A DNA stretch of 27,842 nt from SZAS-79 sp038329645 (GTDB lineage Bacteria; Pseudomonadota; Gammaproteobacteria; Burkholderiales; SG8-39), in the NCBI GenBank assembly GCA_038329645.1, contig JBBQNG010000021.1, positions 1 through 27,842 of the forward strand, read 5' to 3'. The first letter of the stretch is position 1. Each line of letters begins with the position of its first letter. A program made the translations under genes and the position numbers. The notes beneath the pieces were generated by a model. The model was not told the DNA's origin. It made no database searches and was given only the letters and a program-made list of their open reading frames with translations. Shown here in pieces: positions 7,519-15,660 of this stretch.

Positions 7519-8662
7519 CGAGCATCGTCAACACCGCAAGCGCCATTGCCGCGGTTGCGAGCCAGCCCAGCCACCACAACCGCCGCTTCACCACGAACGG
7601 CCCCATGATCTCCGGCCGCACCGCCATCAGCATCATCACGGCCATGATGGGAACGCCGTTGCCAGGGTCAGGATGGCGTAAAACCCACGTGCCTTCAGTA
7701 GCGGCAGGCCGAGGCCGATCCGCCACTCGAAAGTTTCGGCCACGGCATAGGCCGCGGAGCCCGCCAGCACCGGCACCGCCAGCAGACCGGTGCCGACGAT
7801 CCCGGCGGCAAACAGCGCGAACGCGAAATCCCCGGCGATCGGGCGCAATGCCTCGGCGGCCTGCGCCGACGTCTGGATGTCCGTCACGCCGTGCATATGC
7901 AGAGTCACCGCCGTGGTGAGCATGATGAAGAACGCCACCAGGTTCGAAAACCCCATGCCGAGCCAGGTGTCGGTCGCTATCCGGCTCAGGTTCCTGCGCG
8001 CCTGGTGCGGCTTCACGATCAGCGGTTCCTGCCCCGGCGCGGCGCGCTGCTCCTCAACCTCCTGCGAGGCCTGCCAGAAGAAGAGATAAGGGCTGATCGT
8101 GGTGCCGAATACCGCAACGAGCGTCACCAGGTAGGCCGCATCGATGCTGACGGAGGGCAGGAACGTGCCGCGCGCCACGTCCTTCCCAGGGGACGTCGAC
8201 GAGGAACACCGTTGCTACATATGCGAACAAGGCCATCGTGAGCCATTTGAGGATCGGCGAGTAGCGCGGGAACGGCACCCAGATCTGCAGCCCGAGCGAG
8301 CCCAGCGCGAACAGCACCACGTACAGGTGCGCCTGGCCGCCGATGATGAGGCGAAGCGCGGCGGCCATCGCGCCGAGGTCCGCCGCAATGTTGATGGTAT
8401 TGGCGACGAGGAGGAGCGAGACCAGCAGATAGACCAGCCATTTCGGGTAGTGCCGCCGGATGTTCGCGGCGAGCCCCTCGCCCGTGACCCGGCCGATGCG
8501 CGCGCTGACCACCTGGATGCCGACCATCAGCGGGTAAGTGAACAGCACTGACCAGAGCATGCCGTAGCCGAACTGCGCGCCGGCCTGCGAGTAGGTCGCG
8601 ATGCCGCTCGGGTCGTCGTCGGCCGCGCCGGTGATGAGGCCGGGGCCGAGCTTCTTCAGCAT
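7496..8662 (-). pseudogene. NRAMP-family Mn2+/Fe2+ transporter, disrupted by two lesions
   Basis: The pieces of one NRAMP (divalent metal-proton symporter) gene lie in three frames. Piece 1 starts at ATG 8662 with GPGLITGAADDDPSGIATYSQAG, the family's conserved TM1 DPSG motif, and runs through several membrane helices to FLVDVPWE near 8190. Piece 2 resumes as ARGTFLPSVSIDAAYLV, then GTTISPYLFFWQASQEVEE, and continues to ARGFYAILTLATA near 7650. Piece 3 is PIMAVMMLMA to the stop at 7496. The first break fits one extra C in a C4 run at 8189-8192. At the second break about 25 residues normally found between these helices (the NF-x-IDPIKALFWSAVING region) are missing. A start at GTG 8689 is also possible. 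The first lesion could be a sequencing error; the second looks like a real deletion. Confidence 0.85.
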
Positions 8663-8700
8663 CGGCCACGAGCCGAGCCAGGAGCGCACGCGCGCCAGGG

Positions 8701-10035
8701 TCAGGCGACCGTCCGCAGCACCTCGGCAACCGTGCCGAACATCTGCTCGAGGTGCTTCTTCTCGCAGATCAGCGGCGGGCAGAAGGCCAGGGTGTCCCCG
8801 ACCGGGCGCACGAACACGCCTTTGTCCCAGCATTTCTCGAACGCCTCGAAGCCGCGCGCGCCGGGGGCGCCGGGACGCGGCGCAAGCTCGATCGCGCCGA
8901 TCAGCCCGAGGTTGCGGCAGTCGATCACGTGCGGGGCGCCCTTGAACGAATGCACGCCCTCCTCGAACGCCCCAGCGAGCTGGTTGGGCCGGTCGAAGAG
9001 GTTTTCCTCCGCGTAAGTGTCGAGCGTCCCGATTGCGGCCGCGCAGGCAAGCGGATGGCCCGAGTATGTATAGCCATGGAAGAACTGCACGCCCGCCCCC
9101 GTGGACTTCATGAACGTCTCGTAGATCTCCCTCTTCACGATCACGCCCCCAAGGGGGACGCTGCCCGAGGTCACGCCCTTGGCGAACGTGATCATGTCCG
9201 GCGTCACACCGAAGTATTGCGACGCAAACGGCTTGCCCAGGCGCCCGAAACCGCAGATCACCTCGTCGAAGATGAGCAGGATGCCGTGCTTCGTACAGAT
9301 GTCGCGCAGTTTCTGCAGGTAGCCCTGCGGCGGGACGAGGACGCCGCCCGCGCCCGAGACGGGCTCGACGATCACGGCCGCGATGTTGGAGGCATCGTGC
9401 AGGGGGATGATGCGCTGCTCCAGCTCGTCGGCGAGCTCGGCGCCGGTGGCCGGGCACCCGCGCGTGAACGCTCGCGCGAGGTCGTGCGTGTGGCGCAGGT
9501 GGTCGGTGCCGCCGAGCAGCAGCCCGCCGTAGGCCTTGCGATTGACCGGCACGCCCGACACCGACATGCCGCCGATGTTGACGCCGTGGTAGCCCTTCTC
9601 CCGGCCGATGAAACGCGTACGGGCCCCTTCGCCGCGAAGCCGGTGGTAACCCACCGCCATCTTCATCACCGTGTCGACCGCTTCCGAGCCCGAGTTGGTG
9701 AAGAAGACATGGTCGAGGCCCTCGGGGGCAAGCGCGGCCACGCGTTCCGCGACTTCGAAGGCAAGCGGGTGTCCGGTGGAGAACGAGGAGGCGAAATCGA
9801 GCTGCCCGGCCTGCTTCCTGATCGCCTCGACGATCTTCGGCCGGCAGTGGCCGGCGTTGACGCACCAGAGCGTCGCCAAGCCGTCGAGGACTTCCCGTCC
9901 GTCGGCGAGCTTGTAGTGCATGTCCTTCGCGCCGACGATCATCTTGGGCGCGGCTTTGAAGCGCGGGTTGTCGGTGTAGGGCATCCAGAAGTGCTCGAGG
10001 CTCTGGACTGGCTGTGACTTTTCGGGTGCGTTCAT
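8701..10035 (-). CDS. Class III omega-amino acid:pyruvate aminotransferase
   Basis: A 444-residue PLP enzyme closely resembling beta-alanine:pyruvate transaminases (EC 2.6.1.18 type), which move an omega-amino group to pyruvate. Family marks in order: HFWMPYTDNPRF near the N-terminus, LWCVNAGHCRP, FFTNSGSEAVDT (phosphate-cup residues), GREKGYHGVN, D257 in LLIFDEVICGFGR, the catalytic lysine K286 in TFAKGVTSG, and FFHGYTYSGHP from the partner subunit. Length is typical. The ATG at 10035 has AGGAG 6 nt upstream. It follows the carboxymuconolactone decarboxylase-family gene by 45 bases and is probably co-transcribed with it. Its stop is 38 bases before the NRAMP remnant. The physiological amine donor is not shown. 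Confidence 0.92.
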   Translation of the reverse strand: MNAPEKSQPVQSLEHFWMPYTDNPRFKAAPKMIVGAKDMHYKLADGREVLDGLATLWCVNAGHCRPKIVEAIRKQAGQLDFASSFSTGHPLAFEVAERVAALAPEGLDHVFFTNSGSEAVDTVMKMAVGYHRLRGEGARTRFIGREKGYHGVNIGGMSVSGVPVNRKAYGGLLLGGTDHLRHTHDLARAFTRGCPATGAELADELEQRIIPLHDASNIAAVIVEPVSGAGGVLVPPQGYLQKLRDICTKHGILLIFDEVICGFGRLGKPFASQYFGVTPDMITFAKGVTSGSVPLGGVIVKREIYETFMKSTGAGVQFFHGYTYSGHPLACAAAIGTLDTYAEENLFDRPNQLAGAFEEGVHSFKGAPHVIDCRNLGLIGAIELAPRPGAPGARGFEAFEKCWDKGVFVRPVGDTLAFCPPLICEKKHLEQMFGTVAEVLRTVA

Positions 10036-10080
10036 CGGGTTCTCCTGTGTGCGGGATGTCCCCCTGCCGCCATTGTCGCC

Positions 10081-10467
10081 CTAAATGCCCGCCTCCTTGA
10101 ACACATCCTTCGCGATCCTGAAGCTGTCCATCGCGGCCGGGGCGCCACAGTACACGGCGGCGTGGATGAAGATCTCGCGGATTTCCTCCTTGGTGACCCC
10201 ATTGTTCAGAGCGCCCTTCAGGTGGATGCGCAACTCGTGCGGGCGGTTGAGCGCGGTCAGCATCGCCAGGTTGAGCATCGAGCGGGTTTTCTTCTCCAGC
10301 CCCGGCCGCGCCCAGCTCGCGCCCCAGCCATGGGCGGTTACGTACTCCTGCAGCGGTTGCGAGAACTCGTCGGCCGAATTGATCGCGTTGTCGACGTAGG
10401 CGTCGCCCAGCACTTCCTTCCTGACCTCGAGGCCGCGTTCGTAGAGGGACTTTATCGCAGCATCCAT
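10081..10467 (-). CDS. pcaC: Carboxymuconolactone decarboxylase family protein (PcaC-like)
   Basis: A 128-residue all-helical protein matching stand-alone 4-carboxymuconolactone decarboxylase (EC 4.1.1.44). That enzyme converts gamma-carboxymuconolactone to beta-ketoadipate enol-lactone in the protocatechuate branch. Seen here: YERGLEVRKEVLGDAYVDNAI at the start, FSQPLQEYVTAHGWGASWARPGL, RSMLNLAMLTALNRPHEL, and the CMD motif stretch EIREIFIHAAVYCGAPAAMDSF. The ATG at 10467 has AGGTGA 5 nt upstream. No other pca genes are in the window. It lies next to a cluster whose PdxA-type dehydrogenase could yield protocatechuate, so a catabolic link is plausible. Other CMD-family activities cannot be excluded. 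Confidence 0.85.
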   Translation of the reverse strand: MDAAIKSLYERGLEVRKEVLGDAYVDNAINSADEFSQPLQEYVTAHGWGASWARPGLEKKTRSMLNLAMLTALNRPHELRIHLKGALNNGVTKEEIREIFIHAAVYCGAPAAMDSFRIAKDVFKEAGI

Positions 10468-10533
10468 TGGATCACCTCGATGTGGATTGGCAATGCCGCA
10501 ACAATACAGGCTGCGGCAGGAATGGCGAAGCGC

Positions 10534-10553
10534 GGATCGTTGTTGTACGATCC
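10534..10553. promoter_or_regulatory. Perfect inverted repeat just before the GAF gene
   Basis: GGATCGT-TGTTGT-ACGATCC has 7-bp arms and a 6-nt spacer, ending 5 bases before the ATG at 10559, in the 91-base divergent gap with pcaC. It occupies the place where a ribosome-binding site would be, and none is visible. It could be a DNA operator or an mRNA hairpin masking the start. Confidence 0.45.
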
Positions 10554-10558
10554 ACTGC

Positions 10559-11065
10559 ATGAATGCGCCGCCCGGTCTGACTGATTTGAGCGATGCCCTG
10601 GAGAGGGGAGGCGTGCCGGCGGCTTTGCGCTTTCTCAATGCGCGAACGCCCCACCGTTTTACCGGGGTCTATCGCTACGACGGCGACACGCTGCGCAATG
10701 AATACCTCTTCGATCGCTCTGCACCCGAGGCGACGCGCGGCGAGGACGTCGCGATGGTGGACGCGTACTGCGCCACTGTCGGCCAGCAGCGGAAAACGCT
10801 GGAGTTCGCCGACATTCGCACCGATGGCCGCCTTGCGGTGAAGCCTGGCAGCCCGGTGATCTCGTATTGCGGCGCGCTGATACGGACAGATCAGGACCAG
10901 CCCTACGGCACGCTTTGCCATTTCGATGTCCTGCCGTGCGAGCAGCGCAGCAGCGATATCCCACTCCTCGAAGGGGCAGCACCGCTCATTTACGCCGCAA
11001 TCCAAAGGCGCGGCGAAAGAGGCGCCGCCTATCCCCTCCTCGCGAACGACGACGCCGCCAGCTAG
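10559..11065 (+). CDS. Small GAF-domain protein
   Basis: A 168-residue soluble protein made almost entirely of one GAF domain. Recognisable parts: ALRFLNARTPHRFTGVYRYDG, a DAYCATVGQQRKTLEFADIR core, SYCGALIRTDQDQPYGTLCHFD (the characteristic GTLC-FD strand) and a C-terminal helix. GAF domains bind small ligands or act as redox or light sensors; no partner output domain is fused here. The ATG at 10559 gives a natural N-terminus (MNAPPGLTDLSDAL). The frame is open upstream to 10487 through low-quality sequence. No Shine-Dalgarno sequence is seen; a 7-bp inverted repeat lies immediately before. It is divergent from pcaC, and its stop shares a CTAG with the convergent reductase gene. Confidence 0.8.
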   Translation: MNAPPGLTDLSDALERGGVPAALRFLNARTPHRFTGVYRYDGDTLRNEYLFDRSAPEATRGEDVAMVDAYCATVGQQRKTLEFADIRTDGRLAVKPGSPVISYCGALIRTDQDQPYGTLCHFDVLPCEQRSSDIPLLEGAAPLIYAAIQRRGERGAAYPLLANDDAAS

Positions 11066-12060
11066 GTGAGTGGGGGCTTGTCCGACGGCGTGACGAATGC
11101 GTCACAGAAAAAATCATCGGCGGGCAGGCCGGGCCCGGCGGTGAAATCCTGCCGCGCGGCATCGATCATCGCGGTGACGCCGCACGCGTAGACCTGGCGG
11201 CCGGCGAGCGACGGGTAGTCCTCCATCACCGCGCGATGCACGAACCCCGTGCGGCCCTGCCAGTCCGGGTCCGGCTCGGAGAGCACGGGAACGAACCGGA
11301 ACTGCGGATAGTGCGAAACCCACTTGGCCGGCAGGTCGGCGAGGTAGAGGTCCTTCCGCCGCCGTGCGCCCCAATAGAGGACCATTTCGCGCGGGTCTTT
11401 CCTGCGCAGCGCATCCTCGATGATCGACTTGACCGGCGCGAACCCGGTGCCGCTTGCGACGAACACCGCGGGCTTGTCGCTCTCGCGCAGCCAGAAGTCG
11501 CCGGCCGGGATCTCCACGCGCAGTTGCGCGCCGGCCGCCAGGGTCGGCAGGACCTGCTCGGAGAACCTGCCGCCCGGCACCACTCGCACATGCAGCACCG
11601 CCACGTCGCTCTGCTGCGGCGTGTTCGCCATCGAGAAGCTGCGGCGCGCGCCGTCGGCGAGGATCACGTCGAGATACTGGCCCGCCTTGAACTTCGCCCG
11701 CACGCCCGGCGGGAAGCGCAGCTGGACGATCCTCACGTCGTCGGCCGCCTCGACGATCCGCAGCACCCTGGCGTCGATCGTGCTCTTCGCGGCCGGGTCG
11801 ATGCGGCGGATCTCGCGCGGCACGATCTCGAGGTCGGACTTCGGCCGCGCCTGGCAGAAGAGGACATAGATGTCGCCGGGATACGGAGTCTCGATCTCGC
11901 CGGAGCGCACCAGCCCGCGGCAGCTCGCGCAAGCGCCCCGCTGGCAGGAGTACGGCATTTCATAGCCGGCACGCCGCGCCGATTCGAGGATGGAAGTGTC
12001 GGCGTCGCCGGGAAAGGCGATGTCGGTGTCCGCGACCCGGATCGTGAATCGGTCCGCCAA
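11062..12060 (-). CDS. tphA1: Oxygenase reductase, 2Fe-2S/FAD/NAD (TphA1-like)
   Basis: A 332-residue electron-transfer flavoprotein passing electrons from NAD(P)H through FAD and a plant-type 2Fe-2S cluster to Rieske oxygenases. The N-terminal ferredoxin domain has C39-x4-C44-x2-C47 (CQRGACASC) and C69. The flavin domain carries R140-SFS, and the nucleotide domain has GTGFAP at 204-209 and a late YACG motif. This ferredoxin-first arrangement and length match TphA1 and related reductases. The start is a TTG at 12060, 2 nt after the dehydrogenase stop, with no strong ribosome-binding site. It is the last gene of the cluster and the only reductase in it, so it probably serves both oxygenases. 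The natural partners are inferred. Confidence 0.88.
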   Translation of the reverse strand: MADRFTIRVADTDIAFPGDADTSILESARRAGYEMPYSCQRGACASCRGLVRSGEIETPYPGDIYVLFCQARPKSDLEIVPREIRRIDPAAKSTIDARVLRIVEAADDVRIVQLRFPPGVRAKFKAGQYLDVILADGARRSFSMANTPQQSDVAVLHVRVVPGGRFSEQVLPTLAAGAQLRVEIPAGDFWLRESDKPAVFVASGTGFAPVKSIIEDALRRKDPREMVLYWGARRRKDLYLADLPAKWVSHYPQFRFVPVLSEPDPDWQGRTGFVHRAVMEDYPSLAGRQVYACGVTAMIDAARQDFTAGPGLPADDFFCDAFVTPSDKPPLT

Positions 12061-12062
12061 GC

Positions 12063-12974
12063 TCAGTTCGCCGTCGCCGTGCTCAACAGCTCGAAGGTCT
12101 CGATCACCGAGACCGGATCGGCGATGCCCTTGCCGGCAATGTCGTGCGCGCTGCCATGGCCGACGCTCGAGAACAGCACCGGCGTGCCGATAGACAGCGC
12201 CGAGGAGCGCAGCGGCGAGAGCAGCTTCACCGGGATATGGCCCTGGTCGTGGAACATGGCGAGGTAAACATCGTGCTTCCTTTGCGAAAGCATCACGTCC
12301 GCGCCGGCGGGCCCGTCGGCAAGCACACCGAGCTCGCGCAGTCGCGCCACCGCCGACACCGTGATGCGGTCGTCCTCGTCGCCGAACAACCCGCCCTCCC
12401 CGGCATGCGGGTTGATACCGAATACGCCGAGCTTCGGCTGGGCGATGCCGAGCCGCCGCACGGCCTTCACCGCCGCGAGTCCCGCCGCAACCACGCGATC
12501 CGTGGTGATGCGGCCGAGTGCGCTCATCACGCTTTCGTGCAAGGTCACATGGGCGATGCGCAGACCCGCGGCGACCAGCATCAGGAAAACCTGCTTTTCC
12601 GGGGTCCGGGTCAGCTGCGCGAGGAGGCCCGCATACCCCGAGAAAGGAATGCCTGCGCTGTTGATCGCAGTCTCGGATTGCGGGCAGGCAACGATGGCCG
12701 AAACTTCGCCTGTTTTCACAAGGCGCACGGCTTCGCGCACGTAGGCGACCGTGGCCGCACCCGCGCGCGGATCGATCCTGCCGGGCGAAAAGCCGGCGGC
12801 TTCGAGCGCCTCGACCGGCGCCATCGCGAGGCCTTCGCCGCCGTATCTGCGGATCACGAACGCATCCCCCACGAGGACCGGCTCGACCGGGCCGCCGGCG
12901 AACTTCCGCGCCGCCTTGACCGCGATCTCGGGACCGATGCCGTTCGGGTCGCCGATGGCGATGGCGATGCGCAT
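12063..12974 (-). CDS. tphB: PdxA-family dehydrogenase, probable cis-dihydrodiol dehydrogenase (TphB-like)
   Basis: 303 residues of the PdxA fold: GDPNGIGPE at 8-16, and likely metal ligands H146 (TLHES), H190 (INPHAGEGG) and H242 (FHDQG). Biosynthetic PdxA oxidises 4-phosphohydroxy-threonine. Here the C-terminal motif reads SVGHGSAHDIAGKG rather than the usual SVDHGTA-DLAG, and the context is purely catabolic, between oxygenase subunits and their reductase. In the terephthalate pathway TphB, a PdxA relative, oxidatively decarboxylates the cis-dihydrodiol to protocatechuate. I infer the same kind of reaction here. The ATG at 12974 overlaps the beta-subunit stop by one base (TGATG). The frame is open upstream to 13019, but that is inside the previous gene. 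A role in vitamin B6 synthesis is less likely. Confidence 0.85.
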   Translation of the reverse strand: MRIAIAIGDPNGIGPEIAVKAARKFAGGPVEPVLVGDAFVIRRYGGEGLAMAPVEALEAAGFSPGRIDPRAGAATVAYVREAVRLVKTGEVSAIVACPQSETAINSAGIPFSGYAGLLAQLTRTPEKQVFLMLVAAGLRIAHVTLHESVMSALGRITTDRVVAAGLAAVKAVRRLGIAQPKLGVFGINPHAGEGGLFGDEDDRITVSAVARLRELGVLADGPAGADVMLSQRKHDVYLAMFHDQGHIPVKLLSPLRSSALSIGTPVLFSSVGHGSAHDIAGKGIADPVSVIETFELLSTATAN

Positions 12975-13450
12975 CAGAGCGGGATCGCCACCAGCGTGTC
13001 GAACCGGCTGCTGTCGCAAACCACGATGCGCTCGGTAAAGCGCAGGTTGCCGTCGCGGTCCTCCTTTATGCGATCCAGGTACCGCCCGGTGGCAAATACG
13101 TCCATCTTCCCGTCACGCATGATGCGCACGACGATGAATGAAGCCTCGGTGCGCATCGTTGCGCCCTCCACCTCCAGAACGAGAGGCAACCCGACGATAT
13201 GCCGGTAACGCTGGCGCTCGTAGATATTCGCCAGGCGCAGCGCGGAGACGCGGTCGCGCAGCATGTTGCGCGAGTCCGCATAGATCACCCCGGCCTCCAT
13301 GCCCTGCGCGTAGTTGTCAGCGCTGGTGAGCGTGTAGAGGCAGTCCTCGTGGAAAAACTCGGGCCACGCCTCGAAATTGCCGTCGTCGATAGCGCGTGCG
13401 TACTCGGCGTGCAGCCGGATCAGGCGCGAATCGAGGTCCGCGGCCGTCAT
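12974..13450 (-). CDS. tphA3: Aromatic-ring dioxygenase beta subunit (TphA3-like)
   Basis: A 158-residue SnoaL/NTF2-fold small subunit of a Rieske non-haem iron oxygenase. It is structural and stabilises the alpha3beta3 hexamer. Characteristic pieces: LHAEYARAIDDGNFEAWPEFF, TLTSADNYAQGME, YADSRNMLRDRVSALRLANIYE, RHIVGLPLV, ASFIVVRIMRDGKMDVFATGRYLD, and the C-terminal IVVCDSSRFDTLVAIPL. Length fits the family (about 155-175). The ATG at 13450 follows the alpha-subunit stop by 10 bases, with GAGG overlapping that stop as a ribosome site. It directly follows its alpha partner, the order seen in tph operons. Confidence 0.9.
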   Translation of the reverse strand: MTAADLDSRLIRLHAEYARAIDDGNFEAWPEFFHEDCLYTLTSADNYAQGMEAGVIYADSRNMLRDRVSALRLANIYERQRYRHIVGLPLVLEVEGATMRTEASFIVVRIMRDGKMDVFATGRYLDRIKEDRDGNLRFTERIVVCDSSRFDTLVAIPL

Positions 13451-13460
13451 ATTTTCCGCC

Positions 13461-14714
13461 TCATATTCCCATGTGCGAGCGGTACGCTTTCCAGAAACCC
13501 CGCACCGAGGCTTCGGTTGCGCGCGTGGTGTCGGTCTGCGTCGCATCACCGCCCATCTGCATGATCGAGAATTCGTCGCCTGCCGCGGCAACCCCGCGCT
13601 GCACGAACCCGCCCACGCAGCCGTCCTCCATCGACACAAACCCTGCCGGGCCGACCAGGTTAGCCTGCTTGAGGCGGCGCTTGCGCATCGCCGCGTCATC
13701 GTCCGCGAAGCCGAAGTAGGTCCAGTTGAGCTCCATGCGGCCGATCCCTTTGGGCAGGATCTGGCGCACGGCCAGCGCATTGTTGATCTGCTGCAGCACG
13801 AAGCCTGGGAACACCGTGAGGATCTGCAGCTGGATGCGGTCGCCGAACTCGTCCACCGAGTCGAGCAGGCTGGGGTCGGCGAGCCGGTATCCCTTGCTCT
13901 CAGAGCGGATGCCCTGCCTGGCGTACTCCTCGCTCTTCGCATCGCCCGGCGCGTCGATCGTGTAGCTGGCGTGATTGCCGCCGTCCTCGCTCACCAGCAC
14001 GCCGCCGCCCTGGGTGAGCCGCGTAATGCGGAAGGTGCCGAAGAAAAGGTGCAGCAGGCTCGCGTGGTACGTGTCCTTCACGTTCTCCGCGTACAGCTTC
14101 CAGTTGTTGGGCAGCGCCTGCGTGTAGCGCCCGATCACGCGGATCGGCTTGCACAGGACCCGCTCGATCCGCGCGAGGATCGCTTCGCCGAGGTATTCCT
14201 CGATCGCCGGCACGTCATCCGAAAGGCTCGCGAACACCAGTCCGCACAGTGTCGCGGTGTAGAGCTTCCTCGGCCCGTGCTGATCCTTGCGGAAATCCCC
14301 GGGCATGCCGCCCTGCCCGTTCGATCCTTTCTCGAAGGCGACGCCCTTCAGGTTGCCCTTGAGATCGTAGGTCCACGCGTGGTACACGCACTGGAAATCC
14401 TTTGCATTGCGGCCGCCGTCGTCCAGCGCGATCAGCGCGCCGCGATGCGCGCAGCGGTTTTCGAAAGCGTAGATCTCGCCGTCCTCGCCGCGCACCACGA
14501 TCACCGGCATCTCGCCCACGAACGTCGTGCGGTAGTCGCCGGGCCTGGCCACATCCGCCTCGAGGCACACGTAGTTCCACACCGGCCCCTCGAAAATGCG
14601 CTTCTGCTCGAGCCGGTAGGTGGCTTCGTCCTGGTACGCCCAGTACGGCGCACCCGACACCATGCCTGCCGGCCACGCGGCGTGCTGCACCGGGGCGCTA
14701 TTGGAGGGTGACAT
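13461..14714 (-). CDS. tphA2: Rieske dioxygenase alpha subunit, TphA2-like
   Basis: A 417-residue catalytic subunit. The Rieske 2Fe-2S ligands are C88-x-H90 (NRCAHRG) and C109-x2-H112 (QCVYHAW). Mononuclear iron residues are in ENVKDTYHASLLH: D214 bridging, H217 and H222. From memory, the stretches FENRCAHRGALIAL, GVAFEKG-x-GQGGMP, QHGPRKL and the C-terminal VRGFWKAYRSHMG closely follow terephthalate 1,2-dioxygenase TphA2. That enzyme adds O2 across a carboxylated ring carbon to give a cis-dihydrodiol. No alignment was run, so the substrate (terephthalate or another aromatic acid) is an inference. The ATG at 14714 overlaps the end of the preceding receptor gene by 17 bases. Confidence 0.9.
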   Translation of the reverse strand: MSPSNSAPVQHAAWPAGMVSGAPYWAYQDEATYRLEQKRIFEGPVWNYVCLEADVARPGDYRTTFVGEMPVIVVRGEDGEIYAFENRCAHRGALIALDDGGRNAKDFQCVYHAWTYDLKGNLKGVAFEKGSNGQGGMPGDFRKDQHGPRKLYTATLCGLVFASLSDDVPAIEEYLGEAILARIERVLCKPIRVIGRYTQALPNNWKLYAENVKDTYHASLLHLFFGTFRITRLTQGGGVLVSEDGGNHASYTIDAPGDAKSEEYARQGIRSESKGYRLADPSLLDSVDEFGDRIQLQILTVFPGFVLQQINNALAVRQILPKGIGRMELNWTYFGFADDDAAMRKRRLKQANLVGPAGFVSMEDGCVGGFVQRGVAAAGDEFSIMQMGGDATQTDTTRATEASVRGFWKAYRSHMGI

Positions 14715-15660
14715 TCGCTGTCTTGATGACGTGCTGCCAGCGGGCCATCTCGTCCTTCACGAAGACGGCCATCTCCGCGGTGGTGTTGCCTACCGGCTCG
14801 GCGCCCTGCTCGAGGAAGCGCTTCTGCACGTCCGGCATCCTGAGGGCGTCGACCGTCGCCGCATTGATCTGCTGCACGACTGGATTCGGCGTCCCCGGCG
14901 GCGCAACGAATGCAAACCAGGCGCTCGCGATAAAGTCGGGCAGGCCAATCTCCGGCGCCGAGGGCGTCTCGGGCGACACGGGGCTGCGCTTGGCGCTCGC
15001 GAGGCCCAGGTACTTGAGCTTGCCCGACTGCTGGAAGCGCAGGCTGGCGGCGATATTACCGATGAAGATATCCGTCCTCCCGGCGATCAGGTCGACAAGC
15101 GCCGGGCCCTCGCCCTTATACGGCACGTGCGTCAGTTGCACGCCGGCCATGGTGGCGAACATCTGCGCGGAGAGGTGCGAGGTCGAGCCGTTGCCCTGTG
15201 AGGCGTAGATCACTTTCCCGGGATTGGCCTTGGCGTAGGCGATCAGTTCCCTGACCGAGTTCGCAGGGAGGTCCAGCCGGGCCGAAATCACGTTCGGCAC
15301 GATTGCCAGTACCGTTATCGGTACGAACCTTGCGGGGTCGTAGCTCAGATTCTTGTAGAGATTGTGGTTGATGGACAGCGGCCCCGGAGGGCTGGAGAGG
15401 AGGGTGTAGCCGTCCGGATCGGCGCGGTACACCACTTCCGCACCGATATTGCCTCCCGCACCTACGCGGTTTTCGACTACCACCGGCTGGCCCCACTTCT
15501 GCGACAGCTTCTCGCCGACTACGCGAGCGAGGAAATCCGCAGAGCCGCCCGCGGGGAAAGGCACGATCACGCGCACCAGCTTGTTCGGGTAACCCGGCTG
15601 GGCGAACGCCGTACCCGCATATAGCGCAACACAGCACAGCAGGATGCGGATCGTTTTCAT
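14698..15660 (-). CDS. Bug/TctC-family periplasmic solute receptor (TphC position)
   Basis: A 320-residue tripartite-tricarboxylate-transporter receptor. The signal peptide is MKTIRILLCCVALYAGTAFA, then QPGYPNKLVRVIVPFPAGGSADFLARV, the family's N-terminal signature. Also present are PVVVENRVGAGGNIGAE, DPDGYTLL, the ASQGNGSTSHLSAQMF pocket segment, HVPYKGEGPALVDLIAGR and SAWFAFVAPPGTP. Bug receptors bind carboxylates; TphC, the terephthalate receptor, sits immediately before tphA2 in tph operons exactly as here. The start ATGA overlaps the DUF2889 stop, implying coupling. The cognate TctA/TctB membrane subunits are absent from the window and must be encoded elsewhere. Confidence 0.92.
   Translation of the reverse strand: MKTIRILLCCVALYAGTAFAQPGYPNKLVRVIVPFPAGGSADFLARVVGEKLSQKWGQPVVVENRVGAGGNIGAEVVYRADPDGYTLLSSPPGPLSINHNLYKNLSYDPARFVPITVLAIVPNVISARLDLPANSVRELIAYAKANPGKVIYASQGNGSTSHLSAQMFATMAGVQLTHVPYKGEGPALVDLIAGRTDIFIGNIAASLRFQQSGKLKYLGLASAKRSPVSPETPSAPEIGLPDFIASAWFAFVAPPGTPNPVVQQINAATVDALRMPDVQKRFLEQGAEPVGNTTAEMAVFVKDEMARWQHVIKTANVTLQ

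Noticed and set aside
7640..8200. Programmed frameshifting in the NRAMP gene
   Set aside because: Two separate breaks, one with about 25 residues missing, and no slippery heptamer with a stimulatory structure; a pseudogene or sequence error is simpler.
12063..12974. Calling the PdxA-like protein a vitamin B6 biosynthesis enzyme
   Set aside because: Neighbours are oxygenase and reductase genes in tph order, and the C-terminal motif departs from biosynthetic PdxA.
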